Assembly (NCBI GenBank): GCA_039621445.1
Contig: CP154956.1
Coordinates: 83,758,474-83,822,473 of the forward strand
DNA from: Euglena gracilis
Lineage: Eukaryota; Euglenida; Euglenophyceae; Euglenales
Direction: 5' to 3'
Length of the DNA stretch: 64,000 nucleotides
Both the position numbers and the translations under genes were made by a program. A model generated the notes under the pieces. That model worked only from the letters and a program-made list of their open reading frames with translations, searched no databases and was not told the origin of the DNA. Shown piece after piece: positions 57,947 through 64,000 of the stretch (its first letter is position 1; the number at the start of each line of letters is the position of its first letter).

Positions 57947-58289
57947 ATGAGTTTTGTGGCCCCATTTAAGACGCTCCCATTTTCCATTGTTTCCATGGGC
58001 CAGCAGCTTGCCCAATCCCCCCAGTCTGCCGTCCCGGTTGTGGCGGAGAACAATGCCACCTCGGTGGTGGCTGCTGACCCGGGGGTTAATGACGGCCTTG
58101 TGGATGCTGAAGTGTAACCACCTATGATCACCTGGTGCGACTGGTCAAAACGCAAGCCAGGGGGCAAATGGCGGGGGTTTTCGAGGGCCACCCATTGCCC
58201 AAGCGGCGCCGTTGCACGTGTGCCAGGACGTGCCCGCGGCGGGCCACCGACTAGAGGTCTACGGCCCCAAACTGGATCTTGACCTGTAA
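57947..58289 (+). CDS. Possible small two-exon gene
   Basis: ATG at 57947 (context AAAACAATGA) opens a 56-codon frame (MSFVAPFKTLPFSIVSMG, then VVAENNATSVVAADPGVN) ending at TAA 58115-58117. GAA|GTGTAA and GCCAG|GGG would remove a 49-base intron (58112-58160) in phase 0. The frame would then continue with IAQAAPLHVCQDVPAAG and LEVYGPKLDLDL to TAA 58287-58289, giving about 97 residues. No homologue is recognised. A minus ORF covers the same DNA. Confidence 0.33.
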
Positions 58290-58428
58290 CTGAGCCAGAA
58301 TCGACCCTAAAAGAGCCTCATGGTTGAGGAGGGCGTTTGGCAGCGAAGTAAATTGCATACCGAAGGAGCCATTGTAGGTGGTGTTTGGGGTCGTGTTTGA
58401 TGTGTTCTGTCTGAACATTTACTCTCGT

Positions 58429-58715
58429 GGTCGGTGTGCGCAAATGCGCACGTCGTCATGGTGTGCCCATTTTGCACTCCGACAACGTCCATCTTTACGC
58501 ACATGGTTGGTGTTTTAAAGTGTAAACGCCGACCACATGCGCATTTGCGCAAACCGACCACTTTTTTTATTCCGACCTAGCACTGATACATGTGCTTTTC
58601 AGTGCATTTCTGTCTGTTTTCAGAGCAAAGCTGTGCCGTAAGCTCTTCCAGTTATTATGACCGTTCTTCGGGGTAAATGTACAATGGTCGATGTGCGAAA
58701 TTGCACACATCGACA
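58429..58715. repeat. TGCGCA palindrome cluster 2
   Basis: Units at 58429-58456, 58504-58533 (GGTTGGTGTTTA arms), 58534-58560 and 58683-58715 (GTCGATGTG arms). Confidence 0.8.
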
Positions 58716-59708
58716 CTCTTTGTTCAAATCATGGCTGAAATAAATCGCTCCACTGAAATTTGTGCGATCCCACTCCCGTTTCATCGCGACACAATTTGGC
58801 ATCCCCACCGAAAGTTCGGTAATGGACCTGCAACCCTTCCCTTCTCTTTAAACCACTTTCCCTTCACCCTGCACGGGCCTTCACAAAATCCCCGGGCACA
58901 CCGTCCTTTCTGCGTTCTTGCCCGGCGGCGTGATTGGACCCACCCTAACCCCCGCACTTGTTCCCCGCACTCCGACAAACGTCCAAAAACACAAGTCCGA
59001 GGCCGGCAAAAATATAAAAAAAAAATGCGTCAAAACCTTGGGAGGGAGCCAGCCAGGGTTGCCAACAGCCGGCGAGGAGAGCCGCATCGCACCAAATGGG
59101 GGGTGGCGGTACTGGGGTGTTGGTGCTTCTGTCAGTGTTTTTTTTTACTTTGGGGGAGTAGGTCCAGGGGTTTTCGGGCATGCCGACCACCAAAAAACAG
59201 CAAAAAAAAAAAACACAATTCGCGGGACCGCCGGGGCCAAAAATGGAAATTCAGCCGGATTTGTCGTCCACCTGCTCCCTCTCGCTCTTGCCCCTTGCTT
59301 TGCCGGCGCCAAAATCAAAAAATGTCGATGTGGTTTGGTCGATGTGCGAAAATGCGCACATCGACCAAAAAAGTCCTTAAGTGCGAGATGCGCCACCTAA
59401 GTCCCAGCAACCGCCACTCAGCCCCTTTTTGTGTTTTTCACATGTTTTTTTGTGAAACTCGGGCTGCAAGACATCGTCTCTGCCGATCACTGAAAACATG
59501 CCACCAGCCAAAAAAAAACCCCGAAAACAGGTGTTTTAGGATCTCCCAGAGTCACTTAAAAAACCAGCCCCCCAGTCGAAAACACACAAAAAAAGGAGGG
59601 TGGATCCCGTTTTTGGGAGCGCAGAATGGATCACAAATTTGTTCTTCAGAATTGGCGCAATTGCGCAAAGAACCCCTAAAAAGATTAAATGTGAAGCAGA
59701 CCGTCTGA
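58677..59708 (+). other. 343-codon open frame, probably not a gene
   Basis: The longest single-frame ORF outside the retroelements (tied to the region of palindromes). It is rich in Arg, Lys, Pro and Cys, runs through two palindrome units and A runs, and changes character repeatedly. A short start MAEINRSTEICAIPLPFHRD before GTAATG looks more protein-like. Treated as chance unless transcripts say otherwise. Confidence 0.15.
59330..59406 (-). repeat. Composite unit H2 (reverse)
   Basis: A perfect 15-bp-arm hairpin at 59334-59348/59355-59369 with loop AAAATG, followed on the minus-strand upstream side by the same leader as H1 (CTTAGGTGGCGCATCTCGC). Confidence 0.85.
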
Positions 59709-59817
59709 GAGACATTGGGAAAACCTTTTTTAAAAAAGCAAGCAATTACCAAATGATCGTGAAAGTCATGCACTTGCAAGAGAGAGACATCTGGCGGTAT
59801 CAACACGATGCCAACAC

Positions 59818-60090
59818 CTGCGGGCACTTTGATATCGAAGTCGCTGTTGGCGTCGATCTCGGTCTTGTGGGTCTTCCAGTAGTCGTTCAGCACGGAGCGT
59901 AGGGTCAGGCCCCCATTGCTCAGCGGGGCGGGCTGCCCGTTCGACCAGCCGTTCTGCAGCTTCTTCTTGCCGTTCCCGCTCTTGCCCTTCAGGCTGTCGG
60001 CGTAGCCGTTTTTCTGCGCCTTGCCATGCTTGCCGCCCTTGCTGCCATTGGCCCCAGGCCTCCCACGGCGGCAGCGAGAAATGGTGGGAG
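59818..60090 (-). CDS. Possible exon of a Gly/Lys-rich protein
   Basis: The minus frame reads RGRPGANGSKGGKHGKAQK, a Lys-Gly-Asn-rich stretch, then LTLRSVLNDYWKTHKTEID and NSDFDIKVPA, with strong G/C preference at third positions unlike the neighbouring AT-rich DNA. CAG|GTGTTG at 59818/59817 is a donor-like end, and a CCAG near 60085 could be the acceptor. The basic region suggests nucleic-acid binding, which is inference. The ORF also runs through the CA repeat upstream, which is surely not coding. Confidence 0.42.
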
Positions 60091-60118
60091 CTGGCAGAAG
60101 TTCATTTGTGTGGTTCAC

Positions 60119-60120
<2 letters not shown>

Positions 60121-60194
<74 letters not shown>
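60121..60194 (+). repeat. (CA)37 microsatellite
   Basis: An uninterrupted 74-base CA run. Confidence 0.98.
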
Positions 60195-60195
<1 letters not shown>

Positions 60196-61080
60196 GCCAT
60201 GGGCCATTTTCATCTTGCAGGCCACGAATGAAGCACGCAAAAAATCTGCAAAAAAATCCAGTATCTATACAAATGGACCTTGAAAAAAAGTGAAGCACTT
60301 TTTTTGGTACACAGGTGAGCCAAAAATTTTTGGTGACCACGGCAGCACAAAACTTGTTTTAATGTTTATACATCGCTGCACAAAAAAAAAGACCCCCAAA
60401 AGAATCTTTGGAAAATTGATCACAGTGAATACCACAACAGAAAGGCCTGTGCACCACCATTGCTGTTGGAGCCAGTGGCAGGCAGGGGATGGTATTGATG
60501 TGTCACCCAGGCCCCAGGGATGCCAGTCCAATGGGGGTGTCAAGAAAATGGTGGGGTGGGATAAGGGCATTGGTTCAACCGGAGAAGATGCCATCCCTGG
60601 GGGGGAGGGGGTCCAGGCAGCCATCAACCTTTTCCAGCCCCGGACCCCCTCCCCCCATCGACGAGTTTTAATTCCTTTCCAACCGCCTGTGGCTGGGAAG
60701 CACGCTTTTGGAGGTGCAAATACATCAACAAACAAGGGCATAAATGAGCTTCCCAGCCGGACCAGGGACATCTGGGGGGGGGGGGGGGCACCAACAGCTG
60801 TATTCCAGCCAACCCGGGTGGTCCAGCCTCTGAGTTGGACCCTCTCCCGGGATTGCCAAGCGACGCCCTGCTTGGGATGGCGGGGAAAAGCAGAGATTGA
60901 AAACGGAAAAAACAGCCCACCGGCGTGTCACTCAATGACCCCCACCCCTCCCAGGGGTCCAGTTCAGAGGCTGGGAAATTGGGGCTGGATGAAACAAAGC
61001 TGCAAAGGAGCCCCTGACCCCCTGAGAGGTGGAGTGGCCAGGCTGTTTTTTTACCAACCCCGGGGGGGGAGGGGGGGTCC
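60195..61080. other. No supported gene
   Basis: A 267-codon plus ORF (60290-61093) crosses G runs and low-complexity DNA; no motif recognised. Confidence 0.4.
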
Positions 61081-61345
61081 GGAGTGCCTGTGAGTGCCTG
61101 CCCAGGCAGGCACTACCCCCCCCCCCCCGGAGGTCGGATTTCAGCCTGCCCCCAGGCACATTCCTTTGAAAATAGGCCATTCTTGGCTCCCCGGCGCCTC
61201 TGGCGCCAGGGTCTGTGCTAGGGCACTTTTGGCCGTGTGCCCTACCCCCCCTTGGGGGGGGGGGGTAGGATTTGGAGTGCCTTGGAGTGTCTGCCCAGGC
61301 AGGCACTCCCCCCCAGGGTGGGGTCGGCACCCGACTAAAAAAACA
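61081..61345 (+). repeat. Repeat P, copy 6, with two hairpins
   Basis: AGTGCCTGCC-CA-GGCAGGCACT at 61093-61114 (perfect 10-bp arms) and a near-identical hairpin at about 61286-61308. CCTTTGAAAATAGGCCATT and CCGGCGCCTCTGGCGCCAGG lie between them. Confidence 0.75.
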
Positions 61346-61548
61346 GCCTGGTGGGGTGACCAGGGGTTGAACAAAAGCTAAAGAAGCTGAAAAAAGAACT
61401 CAAAACCACCAGTTTTGCAAAAAAAATTTGACTCCAAAAATGAGCTGGGCAGCCCCTTTCTGCACCTTCAAAAGCAAAAAAAACCTGTTACCGTCCAGCA
61501 GATAAAAATAATTCAAAAAATAATTCAAAAAAATTCTTGATGGCTGGA

Positions 61549-61617
61549 ACTTAGGCGACCGGATTCGCACTTCAGGGCTTTTTTTTGAAATGTGCGCATT
61601 TGCGCAAATGCGCAAAC
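61549..61617 (+). repeat. Composite unit H3
   Basis: ACTTAGGCGACCGGATTCGC, ACTTCAGGGC, a T run, then GTGCGCATTTGCGCAAATGC. Confidence 0.7.
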
Positions 61618-61663
61618 TTTACGAAATTTCTGGGACCCTGTACCCTGACACACGGAAGACAGC

Positions 61664-61918
61664 TTATGAACTGTTACACCCCATTGTTGAGGGGATGTGA
61701 GTCCAGGTGGTTTGGTAGGCATGTTGCTCAGCGACTGAGGCTGACGTAGTCTGTAGTATGTGATGTAATAAGGCTCTGTGTGTCTTTACAGGCGGCTGCA
61801 GAACCAAAGCCAGTTCAGTCAGCAAGTCAGCACCAGTTCCAAGTGTCGTAACAGCCGGTGTGTGTTTCCCATCTGTTTGATGTACAAGAGCACCAATCGC
61901 ACCCTTTGCATCAGCCAT
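61664..61918 (-). CDS. Possible small gene, 84 codons
   Basis: The minus ATG at 61918 opens MADAKGAIGALVHQTDGKH, then VTTLGTGADLLTELALVLQ, and ends CNSS at TAA near 61666. The frame also extends upstream to 61966. A donor-like GTAAAG and an acceptor-like CTACAG inside would remove 36 bases without changing frame, so it is readable either way. There is no homologue I recognise. It lies between two palindrome units. Confidence 0.33.
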   Translation of the reverse strand: MADAKGAIGALVHQTDGKHTPAVTTLGTGADLLTELALVLQPPVKTHRALLHHILQTTSASVAEQHAYQTTWTHIPSTMGCNSS

Positions 61919-61934
61919 CACGGAACTGATGTGT

Positions 61935-62095
61935 GTTGCTGGGCGCATTTGCGCAAATAAAAACAATTTTGTTTATGGGTGCATTTGCGCAAATAAACGC
62001 ACAACATTGAAAGAAAAAAATACACGTTTGTGGGCGCAAATGCGCGCACAAACACAATTTGTTGGTGCGCGCAAATTCGCAAACCAACATCTTGG
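61935..62095. repeat. TGCGCA palindrome cluster 3
   Basis: GGGCGCATTTGCGCAAATAA, GGGTGCATTTGCGCAAATAA, a GTTTGTG...CACAAAC hairpin at about 62026-62053, and GGTGCGCGCAAATTCGC. Confidence 0.85.
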
Positions 62096-62206
62096 GGGAA
62101 CTGGCATGAGGATGGTTTGTATAATGGGAGGCAACAAACAACATGTCTGTGTTAAAGCACAGTGATGAGGACCATGACTCTACGAAGTTTTTGAACGTGA
62201 TGGACG

Positions 62207-62375
62207 TGTTGGTGCGCGCATTTGCGCAAATAAACAGAATAACATTAGTTTGCACATTTGCGCAAATGCGCGCACCAACATTTAATAATTCACTTCAAAA
62301 TAATGTGTTTGTAGGAGCCTTAGCGCACACAAACGCATTGTGTTGGTGTGCGCAAATGCGCGCACCAACACACAT
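62207..62375. repeat. TGCGCA palindrome cluster 4
   Basis: Arms at 62207-62235 and 62248-62280 pair over 25 consecutive bases plus AAAC around a short AT-rich spacer. A second fold-back lies at about 62307-62373. Confidence 0.85.
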
Positions 62376-62783
62376 CAGTTGTGCGATACCATCTCCTCGT
62401 CCATGACAGCTGGCAAACGCAATTCCTCACGCCAACCATTGATTCGCACAACGAATATGTGGTGATAAAATTTGTGGTGAGAGATAATGTCTAGTGTTCA
62501 CTGGAAATCTGACTGGCCAAAAATTGCCTGGCTTACGTGTGTACATTTGCACTGCTCTTTCCCCGGCCCATAAGGCCGGTTCTTTTGGCCTCATCCGTTT
62601 GGCAGATAAACGTAATGAATTGATGACGTGCAAGGACCTGTGACTGTTGGAACGCTTTTTCTGCAACAGTAATGTGTTACAAGAAGACAAAAATTGGCAC
62701 TTGAAATACCCGGCATGTGTCGGGCCGGAGTCCGTTTTCTTGTTTTCTCCACCATTTTTCCTTTGAAAAACGTAAAACACACC

Positions 62784-62975
62784 ATTGAAGCATCAGCAGC
62801 TGATGTGGCTGCAACAGCGGAGCCCAGGCCGCAGGCCAGTGGCAGGGCCGTTGGGATCCTAAAATTGGTGCCAGTGGACGTGTACCATTATCGGGTATCT
62901 GCGCACCCACCTTCAAGAGATCCTCTGTCTCCATCTTTTGCGGGACCTGTAAATGGACCAGGAACGGCACCATAA
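62784..62975 (+). CDS. Possible terminal exon, unknown protein
   Basis: The plus frame reads IEASAADVAATAEPRPQASG, ILKLVPVDVYHYRVSAHPP and SPSFAGPVNGPGTAP to TAA near 62975, Ala/Pro-rich. A GTATCT inside (after HYR) is also a possible donor. The minus strand is open too. Confidence 0.28.
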   Translation: MEASAADVAATAEPRPQASGRAVGILKLVPVDVYHYRVSAHPPSRDPLSPSFAGPVNGPGTAP

Positions 62976-63084
62976 CACCATGTGCCGGAGGAGACGGTGT
63001 GGTCATTTGGGTTGAACACATTCAGAAGCCACTAAAGGTAGCTGTCAGAGGGCCAAATGAAGTCGCTTTTTTCCTCCTCCGTTG

Positions 63085-63236
63085 GTGGTTCATTTGCGCA
63101 TTTGCGCGCATCACGTTGTTTGTGGGCGCAAATCCGCAAATGAACCAGATGTAAATTGCGCAATTTCTGCAGGTGTTTCATTTGCGCATTTGCGCCCACA
63201 AACAACGTGATGCGTGCAAATGCGCAAATGAACCAC
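63085..63236. repeat. Nested cruciform-like palindrome
   Basis: The left half (63085-about 63146) and the right half (about 63176-63236) are near-perfect reverse complements over roughly 55 bases. Each half is also a hairpin with ATTTGCGCATTTGCGC and GCGCAAAT arms, and the centre holds AAATTGCGCAATTT, a perfect palindrome. Confidence 0.9.
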
Positions 63237-63289
63237 ATCGTACTGCTGGTGTTTGAAGTTGTGTTTCCGTCACACCGTTCTTCTTTGTG

Positions 63290-63381
63290 TTTATGCGCGC
63301 ATTTGCGCGCACAAACAGAATTATGCGCGCATAAACATAATTATATTATTCTGTTTGTGCACGCATTTGCGCCCATAAGCT
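63290..63381. repeat. Palindrome with palindromic centre
   Basis: Outer arms of about 30 bases (TTATGCGCGCATTTGCGC and TGCACGCATTTGCGCCCATA side) surround TTATGCGCGCATAA. Confidence 0.85.
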
Positions 63382-63517
63382 TGCGCCGTTGACAAACAGT
63401 GTGACAAACCCACCAACTGGATGGCCCGCTGGTCTGCGCACTCACAGCCCCTTTGTCACGCCATTTTTCGACAGCGTCAGTTCATGGGCATCAAAGCCCA
63501 ACCCTTGATGGACAAAA

Positions 63518-63589
63518 TTGTGTTTATTTGCGCAAATGCGCGCACCAATATAATTATGTTGGTGCGCGCATTTGCGCAAATAAACACAA
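63518..63589. repeat. Perfect 31-bp-arm inverted repeat
   Basis: Arms 63518-63548 and 63559-63589 are exact reverse complements; the spacer is TATAATTATG. Each arm carries ATTTGCGCAAATGCGCGCAC. Confidence 0.97.
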
Positions 63590-64000
63590 TACTGTCCTTC
63601 AAGGGTTGGTCTTCTTCTCCTGGGTTCTCAGCCACAAAACTGGTTGTGCGGATCCCGGGGACAAGTGGGGTGTGAGACGCCCGTCCCCTTCATTCCCTGT
63701 GGTCCCCATTTCTTCCCCTCTGCGCTTCCCTTTCCAAACACCCCACACTTACCTTCCTTCCCCATCGTCCTTCCCGCCGGATTGGTCACACCACACCCAC
63801 ACACCCCGGCACTTCCTCCCCACGCTTTAACAAACAACCCAAAAACACCACACCAAGGCGCCGCAAACAAAGCAGTCCGGCAAAAACCCAGGACGCACAC
63901 CGCCGGCAGCTCGGGCACACCCGCGGAAACAGCCGAAAAGAGCAACAAGGACCCGTTCCTGTGCCGCTGTTTTGTGTTTTTTTTCACCCCCGGGGGGGGA
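63590..64000. other. No supported gene; pyrimidine-rich stretch resembling 58905-58995
   Basis: 63767-63852 is similar to 58911-58993 (CGTxCTTxCC, GATTGG, CCGGCACTT-type and CAAACxxCCAAAAACAC words), suggesting a diverged duplication. Confidence 0.4.

Noticed and set aside
59552-60340. 262-codon minus ORF
   Set aside because: Most of its length comes from the CA microsatellite and AT-rich DNA; only the internal segment 59818-60090 looks coding and is reported separately.
57403-63589. CRISPR array
   Set aside because: The units are palindromes of varied length and spacing in eukaryote-type DNA, without uniform spacers or cas genes.

Overview
This window looks like gene-poor, repeat-rich nuclear DNA of a protist, most likely a dinoflagellate or a related alveolate. 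The reasons are a lack of operon-like gene packing, a Ty3-type LTR element whose Gag carries Lys-Gly repeats and which also holds a cytosine-methyltransferase-like domain (cargo known from dinoflagellate retroelements), DIRS-type reverse transcriptases, a 160-bp satellite and many fold-back repeats. The organism call is inference; a chromerid or another alga is not excluded. No complete, confidently named cellular gene was found.

Layout. 1-2.07 kb: weak coding-like remnants. 2.07-16.27 kb: an old LTR retrotransposon (element A) with Gag, a methyltransferase-like domain, retropepsin, RT and the start of RNase H, all broken. Its gag is interrupted twice in the same orientation: by element B (3210-9094, 596- and 610-bp LTRs, TG/CA ends, primer-binding site, polypurine tract, GATG duplication) and by element C (9263-10598, 387-bp LTRs differing at two bases, GACT duplication). 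Removing either insertion restores the gag frame. A further segment of about 0.9 kb carrying the capsid-like part of gag reads on the opposite strand. 16.27-17.7 kb: a decayed DIRS-type RT copy holding a tRNA-like SINE candidate. 17.7-22.6 kb: tandem and higher-order satellite DNA. 22.65-24.7 kb: a better preserved DIRS-type RT/RNase H copy.

24.7-56.9 kb is a mosaic of short dispersed repeats, nearly all built from inverted repeats and long G or C runs, with a few possible exons. 56.9-63.6 kb holds a dense cluster of palindromes built on TGCGCA, alternating with small coding-like stretches on both strands. This cluster is the least familiar structure in the window and the best candidate for something undescribed.

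Retroelement structures are directly supported by repeats, target-site duplications and protein motifs. Cellular exon calls rest on reading frame and splice-like signals judged by eye, often with plausible frames on both strands, so their confidence is low.
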